Source: Heliocybe sulcata (taxonomy: Eukaryota; Basidiomycota; Agaricomycetes; Gloeophyllales; Gloeophyllaceae). Taken from it: a stretch of DNA of 64,000 bases. The first letter of the stretch is position 1. Every line of letters starts with the position of its first letter. The position numbers and the translations under genes were made by a program. Shown piece after piece: positions 23,018 to 34,968 of this stretch. Location: the NCBI GenBank assembly GCA_004369045.1, contig ML213510.1, forward strand, positions 318,594 through 382,593, given 5' to 3'. The notes below the pieces were generated by a model. That model saw only the letters and a list, made by a program, of their open reading frames with translations, did not search any database and had not been told where the DNA came from.

Positions 23018-25165
23018 TCATATGGGCTGTATTTCATTTACGACAGCCTGATTTTCCGGGTTGTCATGCAGGAGGTTCCGCAAGCAGAACACAGCATGTT
23101 CGCGCAGGACTAGTGCAAGAACGCATGAGTAACGCCGGCGGATCAGTCGGCATCTTGAAGACCTACAGGGGTTCCGCTCGTCCACCACACACATATTCAT
23201 CACCACTGGTATTCCCCCGCTGACGCGGACGCAGTCCTGCACAGACCGCGTCTCATGGCACAGGATGCCCAACAGACGCACCAGATCACGCTTGACGTAG
23301 TCGAAGCCCGGTGACTCGGTGCTGTGCGAGGCTGGCCCGCCGCCTACTGGCTTGCCGAAATTTATTCTGGGAAGGAAGAGGTCCAATAGCCGCAAAGTCT
23401 CTAGCGCGATATAAAGCAGTGTCGTTGGCCCCGTGCTTTATCCAACAAAAGATCCGAGTGCTTACCAATGAGATTAGAGATGAACTCGGGCGTCTGCGCA
23501 GGTTCCATGACGGTAGCTCGCTGCTGGGTGGTGTACGCCGTGCCGCCTGAGGCCGCAAGAGTGATAGTAATCAAGCACTGGCATACCAGAACCAGAGCCT
23601 CGGAGGCTTTTGGCAAAACCAAATCCAGTTCCTTCAGCGGAGGTTGCTGTACCAATTCACTGCCCGTGAATTTGCCATTGGCGGAAGAGGTGGGTGACCC
23701 TGTGGGATTTTGTGGGGAGACTTGTGACACCTCGGGATAAGCTTGACCAACGGACAGGCCTAGAGCTTCGCGGATAGCATTTTGAGCATATCGGGACAGC
23801 GCCGCAAACGCCGCAAGGAGGAACGGTGTCAGCTCGGTATGAAGTCCCGCCTCTCTTTCGCCAGCGGATGACTGCAAATACGCGTCAAGCAGTTTCAGCA
23901 ATGTCGTTTGATGTGGGGTGATTATTTCGTCCTTGCTATGTGAGCCAAAAGTCAAAACAAGCCATCGCGCGACACGTAATTCGACTTACACCAGCAGCTT
24001 CTCATATAGTCTCGGCGTTCCACCGCTCTCCGCGACCGTCCTAAAAATGCTGTAACTGCCGGCACAGCGGTTAATGGAGTCATATTTGAAGGGGGACTAT
24101 TCACGGACCCTACGTCGAAAATCGGGTTATCTCCTTCTTCCTGGAATGTCTCGCTAATCTGGTCCAGCAGTGAAACGCATATCCGCAGCCCGAGGGGCCT
24201 GTCAGTTAGTTCGGACCTGTGTGAATGCAATGTCAAGGACTTCTTTCGTTCCTAGCGAAGACGATCGCAATTAGGTTGCTTCACACTTACACCCTATCTC
24301 TGTGCTTATTGAGACAATTAAGGACTAGGATTGTACCCGGCAGCGCAACATCCTGTCGGGAGCACCCAAGGAGCCGTCTGTGAGGTAAAGTGAGTCAACA
24401 TCCCCGTGAATGCTAAGACACAGCGTACTCGCATCAGAACGTTCTCTTCCTCCGGGATTTCCAAATAACTGTGCCACAGGCGGCTGGAAAGTTCTTCGTT
24501 CGAGGTGACAAGGTTGCACAGTGTCTGTCCAAGTATGCGGGCAAGTGAAGCAGCTGTACATTCTCTGAGTCAGGCGCAGGTCGCCATAGAATCCGTAGAT
24601 TATGCTGACAGCTGTCTTCCTGCAGAGCATAGTACGAGGTGTAGTGGTGCAGGAGGCGACGGAGATCAGGCTCGATCTCCCTTGCGAGGGCATGATAAGA
24701 CGATGTCAGCCACCAGTCAGCTTCTGGGCGACACAACTTACCATGCTCTCCTCTGGTTACCTGGCACATCTGCGACAAGGTTGCGAGTGAATTTGGCCAA
24801 GTTCAGGCATACCTCTTGTAGGGCGTCGTGGTCGGATACGAGCGCGTCCGTCACGGTCGACCAGAGCTTCTTGAGATGGGTCCATATGGGAGGCTCCAAA
24901 TCTCCCACAGACTGTCTAACAAATGGCCACGGATGGGAATCAGATATCACTCGGTGCGCTCGATGCCGTCCATGATGCACCTTGAGTTCACATTGCTGGC
25001 CAACACAGAAGCCAGGGAACCGAGAAAGGCCGCCACTTCAGCCCGCCCGTCCGGACGCCCCAGCTTATCGGGGCTTACTAGTTCACAGAACTTCTGGTTG
25101 TACGAGTCGGTCGCAGCTGACATGCCTACCATAGTCTTGTTCAGACTATGTTCGACGCTTCTCAT
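23018..25165 (-). CDS. Ataxin-10 family protein (CTR86-like)
   Basis: Armadillo-like protein of the ataxin-10 family, related to yeast Ctr86. The C-terminal ataxin-10 domain is unmistakable: an exon with RDLVRLLGILCHETRSVQDC, VRVSGGIPVVMNMCVVDERNP and, after an intron, REHAVFCLRNLLHDNPENQ ending QPI at 23018. Upstream exons give helical repeats: LTDRPLGLRICVSLLDQISE, ELTPFLLAAFAALSRYAQNA and KELDLVLPKASEALVLVCQC. The most 5' exons hold LEPPIWTHLKKLWSTVTDAL and the region YTSYYALQEDSCQ. I place the start at the ATG at 25165 (MRSVEHSLNKTMVGMS); an upstream exon is possible. The predicted product is about 600 residues. In yeast the relative is a poorly understood essential protein; the molecular role here is not readable from sequence. 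Confidence 0.85.
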
Positions 25166-26721
25166 TTCGCCGACCGTGGGAACGCGGGTGATTTCGCGAT
25201 TCCATTCGTCGTCAGCCTTCCGAGGTCCTCCTATCACGTTCAACGTGCAAGTACCGTTTTCAAGTTATACAGTCTGCCTGGTGCTAGGATGAGGCTACTA
25301 TTCTGGAATGCACCTTGCTCCGTGGGCGGGTACACTCAATGCGTGGCCAAAGCAGGCTTCACACTGACCTCATTGCTTCCATAGAGTTTGCCCCAAAAAT
25401 AAGGCTCCTATGCGCTCGCAAGCTCCTGATCCAGGCATGGCGGTGTATTATTGAAGCAGATCATTTGCTCTCCCGCGATGGATAGCGTCATAGGTTGACG
25501 GCCTACTTCTGTCCTTTGACAAGGCATCACTAATGTGTCAATGCTCTGGTCAAGGAGAACCTCTCGGCTGCTGTCTGTTGCCAATTTACTGCGTATGATA
25601 AGCCCGTGTACTCTCGCTTCTTGACTGAGCTGCTTGACAGGATGCAAACGCGATACCATCAGGCTCGCAGCGCTCTACGAATATACGGACGTATCCTTGC
25701 TGGACCTTCGGGTACCCGCGGTGCTATCCTTCCGTACTCTAGGACTCTTCTGAAGGTGATGACACATGGTGACTTTGAAACAGTGCGTGGAGGTCTGCCT
25801 TCTGGTGGCTTCGTATCATATCTACCTCCGCTCGCGATTGGCCTCAGAATATCGGGGTTCAGCATATCTTGCACTCAATGAGCGGTTGGTACCCGCTACT
25901 ATGCTGTTATCCATCTCGGTACGCCCTGGTCTCTGCCATTTGTATTACAGTCCCATACTAGTCGTGCCTTTGCTATTCATTTTGATCTGGACATAGCGAC
26001 CTGAGTTCCTACTCCGCCGCCATAGTCTCTCTTGTAGATTCAAGTGTCGCCAGGTCTGGCTTTCTCCTGCGACCATAACATGCGTCTCTGGTCGAGGACC
26101 GTCGGTAAAATACCAGGACTTAGCAACATTCCTATTGAAATTCAGACCATTTTGCATCGGTGAGTCTGCTTCTCTCTGTACGTCTCTTCCATTATAAGGT
26201 AGGAGGATAGATGATGTGGGACCACTCGGGTTTATCCTATGGTGGGGCCGATGGGTTTGCACCATCGAGCTGCCTCTCATTGACGACGGCGCATCCGCAC
26301 ACCACCGGTGTCCATATTAGCGGCTTACCGAGAGGCAGTCTCATTTAAGAGCAGACCATGTTCCGCTCGAGTCCTTCTCTTTGCTTCCATATGGCTGAAC
26401 TGGCTCTACCCTCTTCCTCCCTTTAAAATCCGGACTCTAATACTCGTGGTCATCTCTTCGCTTGCTGTCCTCCAAGTCACCCAAGACGCCTCGGGCCCAT
26501 TTGCTTGAAGCCGAGGTACCTTCATGGTAGTCAGTTCTTTTATTCGCACTTCCTTGCGAAGAACGCCGGCACGATACGCTGTCTGCCCCAAGGGAGGCGC
26601 CCGCCCGGCGGCCCGCCTACAAGATGGTGAATCTTGTGTGCGGGCTCAAAGAATTGCTAACCGCTCTTGGATTACGTCGTATACGGCATAATCTACTGCA
26701 ACATGAATCAAGACGGAATCC

Positions 26722-26731
26722 GTCACGTGAC
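26722..26731 (+). promoter_or_regulatory. Palindromic GTCACGTGAC, candidate upstream element of U2
   Basis: A perfect 10-bp palindrome with a CACGTG E-box core, about 60 bp upstream of the predicted U2 5' end. The position is right for an snRNA proximal element or a bHLH factor site. The role is inferred only from position and symmetry. Confidence 0.35.
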
Positions 26732-26760
26732 AGTAACTGGTCCGTGCGCGCTGGCCACAC

Positions 26761-26768
26761 TATATAAA
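26761..26768 (+). promoter_or_regulatory. TATA box of the U2 snRNA gene
   Basis: TATATAAA lies about 31 bp upstream of the predicted first nucleotide of U2 (26792), the spacing expected for a TATA-driven start. Confidence 0.6.
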
Positions 26769-26791
26769 CCCTTCCCCGCCATACTGATTCC

Positions 26792-26975
26792 TTACCACTC
26801 TGGCCTTTTGGCTTAGATCAAGTGTAGTATCTGTTCTTAATAGTTTAACCACTATTATGAGGGCACCGCCCTCATTATTGGTTATCTAATTTTTGCCGCC
26901 CTTGACCCTCGAGCTCTGCTTGCAACTCGGGGGCGCGATGACCTTGCCACTGCACTACAGGCTTGTGTCGTCGGG
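26792..26975 (+). ncRNA. U2 spliceosomal snRNA
   Basis: U2 snRNA, which base-pairs with the intron branch point in the spliceosome. The 5' part matches the near-universal U2 sequence: CTGGCCTTTTGGCTTAGATC followed by AAGTGTAGTATCTGTTCTTA. This includes the invariant branch-point recognition region (GTAGTA) and the stem I/IIa segment. A TTTAACCAC segment and a stem (GAGGGCACCGCCCTC) follow, then the Sm-binding site AATTTTTG at about 26888-26896, then 3' stem-loops around CTCGAGCTCTGCTTGCAACT and CCTTGCCACTGCACTACAGG. The predicted length of about 184 nt is close to other U2 RNAs. Ends are set by comparison with known U2 start spacing and may be off by a few bases at the 5' end and more at the 3' end. 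It is an isolated gene with its own TATA box. Confidence 0.93.
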
Positions 26976-27204
26976 GGATCCTCCGCTCTCTCTTCGCTGC
27001 TTTCCATACGCTGGCAATTGTCGGTGCGAAGCATTCAGCGAACGGATTTGCGAGAGGGGTTCTTCAATTTTTAATAATACATAGTCATGGGAAGCGGAAT
27101 GTAGCATTGATGATAGTTGTGGACCACGGTGTCAACGTGCTCTTAACCTTCGGAGGATTGGGGTCAAAGATGGGTAGCCCTATATACTGTTATTAGAAAC
27201 AGCA

Positions 27205-27209
27205 TATAG
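27205..27209. repeat. 5-bp target-site duplication, left copy
   Basis: TATAG immediately before the solo LTR; the identical 5 bp follow the LTR at 27399-27403. Confidence 0.6.
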
Positions 27210-27398
27210 TGTTGGAAATTGCTCAACAATATCCCGATAATTGGTTATGGATTTTGTTTAGCCCAGATCAGGAATATTGTGGAATATTCCAGTATTATAT
27301 TTCAAAGTAGTATATAAAGTCTGAGGAGAAGCAGTCTCCTCATGGGCTTGTAATCTATGGCCTAACAGCCACTTGTATTAGTCTATCAAAAATCTACA
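27210..27398 (+). mobile_element. Solo LTR (189 bp), probably Ty1/copia-like
   Basis: Begins TGTTGGAAATTGCTC and ends AAAATCTACA, so it has the TG...CA ends of an LTR, and it is flanked by an exact 5-bp duplication (TATAG). Inside it are a TATA-like GTATATAAAG at about 27311-27320 and a downstream palindromic GAGGAGAAGCAGTCTCCTC, like an LTR promoter and transcript start. No internal gag-pol region is seen on either side, so it is read as a solo LTR left by recombination. The start motif TGTTGG is frequent in copia-type LTRs; this class assignment is inferred. Confidence 0.65.
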
Positions 27399-27710
27399 TA
27401 TAGAACCTGGTACGCGAGGGAGCGGAGGACGAAGAGTGTGCCAAGGAGTTGCGTCTCGCCAAAGTCCTACAAAGATCCTGGCTCTGAGAATTCAATGGAT
27501 TCTCATCATTAAAATTGACCACGCTGGAGAAATCATTCGAACATCAGAATGCGTTTATTTGGCTCTGAATGTGTGAATCTGCGTATATGATTGGTATAAT
27601 GCTAGAGGAAACAATTGCTGACAACTTGGGGGACTGCTACATCTTCCGGAAGGTCTACAGAGGCGAGGCTTTTACAGAGCTTTGATAAAGGAGGGATACA
27701 GAAACAACAA

Positions 27711-30700
27711 TTACTTCGAACTTAGCTTGTGCACCTCCTCGAGGAAGTCGAGGGCACAACTGGCACTCCAGGCCTGCGTGTTGCATGAGTCGTGACAGTA
27801 TGCACCATCCTTGTTCGTGAGTTCTGGTACACCAGCCCACGGGTCATTCTCGACGTGGCGGCGCATGGGGAGGAGGTGACGGTGCAGATAATGCAGCGTC
27901 TCGGTGGGGTCCTGTTGCGCATGCCCGTCAGTTCTTGCGGCGAAATGCGAACGGAAAAACAAACCTCTTTACCGGCGCCGACACGCGTGTCAAAGTACAA
28001 GTACGCCCGAAGGAAGTAGCCAAGAGGCCAGCCCCACTCAGGACCCTGAACGCCCGTCAGCATTGAGCAACAATTACAAGGGCGCTATTACGAACTTGGT
28101 GATAGTTCAATCCCTTCGCTATCGCTGCATCGGTCGAATCATTGGAATTATCGTAGTACGGCCGGTACTGCATGTCATTGGGATCCAACGTCTTCATACC
28201 CAGGGGCGCGCGGAGAATCTTGTCCGCTAGTTTCAAGGCACCGAGAGCATGCTGCTCATCGAAAAGCTCCGGCGCGACCGTCATCGCGATCGGGAAATTG
28301 GGACGGAACTGATAGTCCGACCACTCCCTACCGGGTCCGGAGCGATAGACGTCCTTGTAGATACCGCGGCGATTGATGATATTAGGGTTAACATTGTATT
28401 TCGCATCCTCCGCAGGATCTAACAACGCGTCTAAGCACCGTGACGTCGAATCAGGTATGGTACTACTCACCGAGAGGAACGTAGTAACATTGCTCGAATG
28501 ATTCCTGGATCAGGTTGGACCATTCCTTGTATGTTACCAGTCTTCGCGTTCCGTCAACTGCGGCCCCGGTCAGCGATGCGAACTCAGAAGATGCTTCCTA
28601 TCAGACTTACTTTCGGCTTCGACACCCTTGAAAGGGAACTTATCCGTGCTGGAGAGTTCATCTAGCCAACGCAAGGTACTCTTGAGCAACCCGGTAATCT
28701 CCACTGGTGCGCCGTCTCTGGGCGTCCCAGGAACACCCTTGGTGCCCGCTTTCTGGGATTCACCCATCTTGTCCATCCAGGTACCGCAGTTATGCTGGTT
28801 GCCACCAAAGATCAGCCCAGTCGTCCAATCAACGTCGACGTCAATATTGAACCCCGCGTCCGACATCTGCATATCGAGGTTGGGACCGGCATTGTACTCT
28901 CGGAAATGGATGCCGTCCGCATGACGCTGCAGGATCTCTTGGATGATCTCGGCGACAGTGCTGGAGTAGGAGTACGCCTGTGGATCGTTCCATGCTACCC
29001 AGGTGTCGTCCTTCGGGAACCTTCTCTTCACAGGCTCCGAGAGGATAGACAGACCATCCGGAGCACTCAGTACGTAGTCCTGGATGTTTTGAAGCATCCA
29101 CCAAGGAGAGTCCCGAGAGTTGTATCTACCAATAGCAACTCTTAGCGCCGGACGACGCAGATAGCACATCACCACTTACCTTGGTGTCCGAAGGGAGTCT
29201 AGCAAGTTCGGAATCAGACCGTGCTTCAGAGTGGAGGCGAACGCCAGGATATGCTTCTTCGCGCCTTCGAAGTTTCCAGTGGTTAAGAACAACCCACGCA
29301 GAGAGATGAATACGTCGCGACCCCAGCATCGAGCCCAGCTAGTCGCAAAGTGAGGCAGACCAGCGGCTAACGAAGGAGTGATTTTGCCAGGGTCAAGAGA
29401 GGCTGACTGAACCACGCCATGCATCTGGATCGAGCACAGCGAGAGGTCTTGCGTGAAGGAGTGGCCCGACGAGACGAACTCGGAGCATTGTTCAATAGCG
29501 GCGCGACGAGCAGCCTTATACGCCGTCGAAATCACAAGGGCGAAGTACTTAGGGCGGAGATAGTTGGGCACGCTGGTCTTGACTCGATCGAACCGTTCCT
29601 TGAACCACAGTGAAGGTTTGGCCAGGTTCGGGAAGTTATCGATTTGTCTGGTCAAACAACATCAGCAACAAATATCCCACATGAGAGAGAGAATAGGGTA
29701 CCTAGCAAGTCGCGTATGGACATAATCCAGTGGCCACGATCCTTCCCGTAGATGACCACATAGGGGGTGTCCCAAATCATTATAGCGCATGATGTGGCGG
29801 AGAGGGTGCATCCATCCTTCCAGCCCGGAATACACTAGAGGGCCCATACCGGGCACAGCATACGTGCCAATCTCGCCCAGTGTCGCATCTCGCTCCTCAC
29901 CTTCGCAGCGGTGCAGCACGACGTTGAGATCAACCAGGTTAAGCTCTGAGAATGCCTTGTCCGCGTCAGCGACGCAGAACGCATCCAAGCCGGCATCATA
30001 CTCTTGCATCTGCGTTTCGAACAGCATGACGCTTCCGGGAGGGAAGTACTCCGGCACGATGATCTCCGCATATGGTCCCTCGCCGTCCAAACCTTGCGGC
30101 ACTGTAACAGGAGGTATTTCCGAGAGCTTGCCCGGAACACCGCGGAGCGTACTCTGATCCGACTGGTCTTCATAGGACTTGAAGTCGATAGTGGCGCCAT
30201 AGACGTACTTGGCCTTGACACGGCGAAGCTTCTGAGGGCCGACTGGTACAATGCGTGAGGTAACAGAACTTCATATATATGTGCGACTTACTGAAACCGC
30301 GGTCCTTCAAACCACCCTTCTGGAACGACTGATGAGCAACCAGCAAGTACCCCTTCTGTGTCACTGGATGCACCCTATGCATCAGAATGTACTACATCCA
30401 CAAAGTTAGCCTTCGCCACAGTCCCACAAAGCACGGACAGCCAAGGAAGTACTCACGTCGTTCTCCTGATGCACATGTCCTTCCACATAGCCCCCGAGGA
30501 CCATCTCCATCCTCAGATGATTCAACAACCGCTTAGCCTTCGCAATCCCGCTGTCCTCCCCAAGCCCCGACACCTCATACCTCCTCTTCTCCTGCACAAG
30601 GTTCAGCAGCTTCGGGTAGAGATCGTCAAAGCCCTTGACGGAGCCGATCGCAGAGTACGAGAATGTCACGAGCGCTCCTGTAGCGAGGACATCTTCCGCC

Positions 30701-33234
30701 GAACGCTTGTCGAGGTAGGACTCGTTGTCGTGTGTCAAGTCGTACAGCAATGCATGTGGCTTGGATCCATACAATGGTACGACCACACATGGACGAGTTG
30801 GGCCCTTGCCAGTGGGTGGCGGCAGCTCCTCCGCACTGGTCAAGCACGCCGAATCCATAGAACCTAATGGGTTAATGAGCAAAGCCGCTAGGAAGCGAAG
30901 GATCATTAAGCAACCCACCAATTGGCTTCCCCAGCCCATAGCTATACAACAATCTCGAGCTCTCCTTGGGATCCCACGCATTCCCCATCTCCCTAATCAA
31001 GCTGTTCAACCCAAGCCGACTCACAAACACCTTATCCGTCTCCTCGCTCCCCGTAAACAACTCCGCGCACACGTACAAATCAGGATTCACCACGCGCGCG
31101 GCATCGAGCATCCTCACGCCCACATGCAGCGGTGTAGAGTGGCAGTTATCTATCCGGAAGCCGTCAAAGGTCGCTGCTAACGAGGTGACGTAGGAAGTCA
31201 TGTACTCCCATAACCAGGGGTTCGACTCGGGGCCGTCACCGTAACGCAGCTTGACGCAGTCGCCCCAGACGATGACCTCCCGGCGGATGTACGCCTTCGA
31301 AGGGAGGAGAGCGAAGTTGTGTAAGGGGTCAGCGTTCCAGATCCAGCCATTGTTGGCGACGGAATAAACGAAAGGATCGGCATCAGGCGTCGGCGCAAGG
31401 CGGGTGAAGTAAGGCTCGACCAATGGGTTCCTATCACCAGTTCATCAGAAAAGGTCACAAGAGAGGAAGAAGCGCGCATACTCTCGCGAGATATCCCCAA
31501 GCTGAGGCCCATGTTCATCCAGCCTGGTATACTTAACCCTGTTCTTAATACTATCCAAGGCGGTCTTCGCATCCTCGTCCCATTCCTGGTACAAAGGCAC
31601 ATTCAACACGTCCACGACACGGACCCAGGCATCCGCAAGGGCGTCCGCGTCATCGCCCAGCTCCGTAAAGGCAGCCTTCACAACGCCAGCAGCAAAGGAC
31701 CCATCAACCTTCACGCCTAAGCGTCCAGCAAATTTGCCAAGACCCTCGACTTTACCCAATGAGCGGACAGTCTCAGCCAGCTCCGCGACTGACTTCCCTG
31801 CCAATGATGGGCCTTGCCACTCGGAGATAGTACCACTGGCGAGAGCTTCCTTCACAGCTGCCTTCTCCCTATTAACGTCCAGTACATAGTACTGCCAAAG
31901 ATTCAAGGCCTTGATCTTCTCATGAAGAGCGCCTACTAGGGTCTCGATGTCCCCCCAGGAGGTGATACGAACAGGAAGGCCCTCAGCGGCAAGGTTCGCC
32001 GAGAAGTCGAGAATTGCGGTGTCTAATTCGAAAGCGGGCGCCATGTGAGGAGTATTGGCGGGACTGAAGCCTTCAAACGCAATGTCAGCAAGATCTCAAG
32101 ACCGGGGCAAGAACACGTTACCAGCTTCAGGGTGCTCCACCAGCCATTTACTGTCGTTAGCTGTGTGATTCAACACGACGTCGGTAAGACTCAGAAGGCC
32201 GTACTCCTCCTTCGCTAACTTGAAGATTTCCTCGACTTTGGCTTTACCACCGTCACTCTCCCTGTCTACTTCTCCCTTGCCACCAGCGAACATAGCCGGG
32301 TCGTAGCTCAGCTGATTTCTGATAGAGTACGGACTATCGCTCTCGCCTCTCTCTTGCAAAGGCGTCCAATGCAGCATGTTGTACCCTCTGTCCCGAGCTT
32401 CCTCGAAATATCTCGACCACTCGGACATGGGTCCCATCCATTTGGAGACGACAGTCAGAATAGACAAACTGTCGAGAGGGAGGTTGACATAGCTGTCCTT
32501 CAGCGCAGCACCGCCTTCCGAAGGCGACAGAGGGGCACCAGAGGACGAGAGAATGTGCGCACGTTCCTTGATCCGAAGCAGAGGATCAATGTTGAAGTAG
32601 CCTTCGCGACCCTTGACTCTTGATCCAGCCTCATCTCCGTCATATTCAACCCAGTACGCGAAGGCACCAGCGTGAGATATCGGAAGATCAACTTGAATCG
32701 GCTTGGAGAAGTTGGTGGGTAGCCTACGGGACAGATCCTATTAAAACATGTTTCCCAAGATGCGGAACCAATACGTGCCTCCGTTCCACGAAGCGATCTC
32801 TACTGAATTTACCACCATCCAAAGGGAAGTTCGTCTTGAAAACACCGTTTTTCGAGGCGGGGGTACCGGCATCGAGGGTTATACGAAGGATGTAAGGGGT
32901 CTCCGTAGGAGGAAGACGCAGATACTAAACAAGAGCATTTAGCTGGACATTAACAAGATAATCGATCCGTCTCAACTGATTTATCCTGGTCAGGTCCTCC
33001 ATCAGGATCCAGACGAAGTTCGAAGACACGGATGGGCTCGTCTGCCGCGATCGGGGCCGACTCGAAGAATTGGATACCCTCATCGGCAGGCGTCTTACCG
33101 CCACTTGAAGTGGGCGACGACTCTTGCGACGATGACCCGCCGTTCGTTGGGATCTTGACACTTACGCCGGGCAGATTTTTGAGCTTGTTTTCCGCTTTCT
33201 TGGCCGCGCGGGCTGCTTTGGATTTGGTGGCCAT
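27711..33234 (-). CDS. GDB1: Glycogen debranching enzyme
   Basis: Bifunctional cytosolic enzyme with oligo-1,4-1,4-glucantransferase and amylo-1,6-glucosidase activities, needed for complete glycogen breakdown. Start MATKSKAARAAKKAENKLKN at 33234. The N-terminal GH13-like part has GYNMLHWTPLQERGESDSPY, LTDVVLNHTANDSKWL, then FDGFRIDNCHSTPLHVGVRM with the nucleophile Asp in FRIDN and the acid/base Glu in VCAELFTGSEETD. The middle and C-terminal GH133 part has GCWGRDVFISLRG-like blocks at about 29300 and FGGNQHNCGTWMDKMGESQK, with the catalytic Asp of TWMDKMG. The end DFLEEVHKLSSK is at 27711. About 1,540 residues over a dozen or more exons, the usual full length of eukaryotic GDE. No breaks seen. 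Divergent from SGF73 across a 588-bp promoter region. Confidence 0.95.
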
Positions 33235-33822
33235 CGCGGGGGCGGGGAAAGGGGAGTGGGGATGGCGATGGGGGAGATGTCGGGTTTTATAGCATCGAGC
33301 AGTCGCGACCCCGTGAAATGCTCAGACGCGTCTTCGCGCATCGTGCGTTGACGTCACCTCGTCACATTACCGTTACAGGAAAGTCGGTATATCGTCATCG
33401 TCACGTGGCCCAGAGTTTGCTTTGTGGCAGCTCTCGAGCTACACGCCGCCTTCTCCGTTTTGGAACTGAAGTTGGCTCATCATCCACAGCAAACAACGCG
33501 TGGTAGAGGCTGATTATGAAAGAACCGCAGCAACTGAACGACGCAGGAGGAGACATCGACTTCACACACTGAGAAGAAAGGTTAACATTCAATACTAAGA
33601 ATCCATCTGGGACTCATTTTCTCTACTTACAATGCAGATACCCCTTCAGGATCTTCGCAAAGGACACTGCAAAGTCAGGTCTGGAAAGTCTGGGGAAGAA
33701 TCTAGATTGCCCCGGGTGACGTTACTCTGCACAGCGTCACAGGCACGAATTGCGGGAGTCGGTGGCGGTGACTTCGCACCTGGTTTGCCACATCCCATAT
33801 CATCGCGACGGCAGATCGCAGC
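33235..33822. promoter_or_regulatory. Divergent GDB1/SGF73 promoter with CRE and E-box
   Basis: 588 bp between divergent start codons. It holds a perfect CRE/ATF palindrome TGACGTCA (33349-33356) and a CACGTG E-box (33402-33407). A CRE beside a glycogen-breakdown gene fits cAMP/stress control by a bZIP factor, but which factor binds is inference. No coding frame here has family features. Confidence 0.45.
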
Positions 33823-34968
33823 ATGGCCCTGAAGCTCAAGCCAACCCCATCACCGCCAGTGTTCTCATGGGAAAGCGCATCCGAGTCCTCCTCATCCGAT
33901 GTGGTTTCAGCGGCTTCGCCACCGACGGCGTGGCTGTCGGCGCGCGAAATGAAGGTGTTTGGGTCCGAACCGCTCAGACCGGAAGTGGGTCTGGCAAAGT
34001 GCAAAGAGTGTGGCAAGCCCATACTGCAAAGCTCGGCTGCTGACCATGCAGGTTTGTGCTCCACCGATTCTATGCGCAATTCGTGACTCAGGTATCCTAG
34101 ACAATTGCAAGCGGATACGGGAAGAAGAGGCGAGAAAGGCAGGCAAGGACACTGTGGCAGAGTTAGGTACGTCGCGTCACAATGCCAAGGACTTGGCGAG
34201 GCTTTGACAATTCAAGCAGAGAGCCCGAAGAAGGGAAAGAAGCGGAAGGCAGACGAGGTGGAATCGCCCGAGGATCCCAGTGCACCCAACAAGAAGAAGA
34301 AGCCCGCGCCGAAGGTGGCTAACCGTCGTTTCAAAGGCCCCGTTGACTACGACAAACAATGCGGCGTCATCAACGACAAAGGCCTTCCCTGCTCACGCTC
34401 GCTCACTTGCAAATCCCACTCCATGGGCGCCAAGCGCGCGGTGCAGGGCAGGTCGAAAGCCTACGATGAGCTCCTCCTAGAATGGAATCGCGCGAACAAT
34501 CCCAACTGGGTTGAGCCTGTCAAGCGTGAGACTAAACAGGAGCGCAAAGAGAAGAAGGAGAAGGAGAAAGCAGAGAAGAAGCGTCTGGCTATGGAGGCTG
34601 CAGCAGCTGCGGGCATAGACCTCACAAAGAAGGGAGTCGCTGGGGCCGGGACGAAGAAGACGAAGAAGTCTGGAGCAGCGGCAGCGGCAGCTGCTGCATC
34701 TTCCGCTGCCGCTGCCGCAGTGGACGGCGAGGATATCAACGAGAACCTGGATGACATCGACTCGGAGGCCGAGCTCGACTCTCTCGTTCGCTCGGTGCGG
34801 GCGAGCTATGACAGGGGTATTATCGGCCAGCCTTTGGCTCTGCCGTACGATGCGGGGTCCTGGTTCGTTGCACGACGGGAGCGTCTACGGAATTGTAGGG
34901 ATCTGCTGGCGAATGCGCTGAACGCTAGGAGTTCGATCGCTGCAGGAGTTGCAGGACGGGCAGCGTAG
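33823..34968 (+). CDS. SGF73: SAGA deubiquitination-module subunit SGF73 (ataxin-7)
   Basis: Anchors the deubiquitinase module to SAGA in the nucleus. Start [20 protein letters not shown]. An N-terminal zinc finger reads [20 protein letters not shown] followed after an intron by [16 protein letters not shown] (Cys-x2-Cys...His...Cys), needed for module assembly. After a basic linker ([10 protein letters not shown]) comes the SCA7 domain: [40 protein letters not shown] and [10 protein letters not shown], with the Cys-Cys-His pattern. A Lys/Glu-rich helix and an alanine-rich run (34675-34725) follow, then an acidic segment and the C-terminal tail ending AGVAGRAA at 34968. Two introns near the 5' end. 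Confidence 0.93.
34675..34725 (+). repeat. Alanine-codon low-complexity run in SGF73
   Basis: GC-rich GCN-type triplet run coding 8 and 5 Ala residues separated by two Ser. It lies between the Lys/Glu helix and the acidic segment. It probably forms a flexible linker and may vary in length between strains. Confidence 0.7.

Larger units (their letters stand above)
25166..26791. other. 1.6 kb intergenic region upstream of U2
   Basis: Open frames (25606-25881 plus; 25945-26280 minus; 26308-26508 plus) have no recognisable family, no conserved exon structure and no codon regularity. I see no transposase, reverse transcriptase or tRNA. The region 26640-26760 should be the U2 promoter, with a GTCACGTGAC palindrome and a TATA box (listed separately). 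Confidence 0.45.

Noticed and set aside
25945-26280. 111-codon minus-strand frame
   Set aside because: Begins with ATG but has no recognisable domain and sits in the U2 upstream region; insufficient support.
26210-26280. Possible tRNA-like fold
   Set aside because: I could not assemble acceptor, anticodon and T arms with the invariant GTTCNAN motif.
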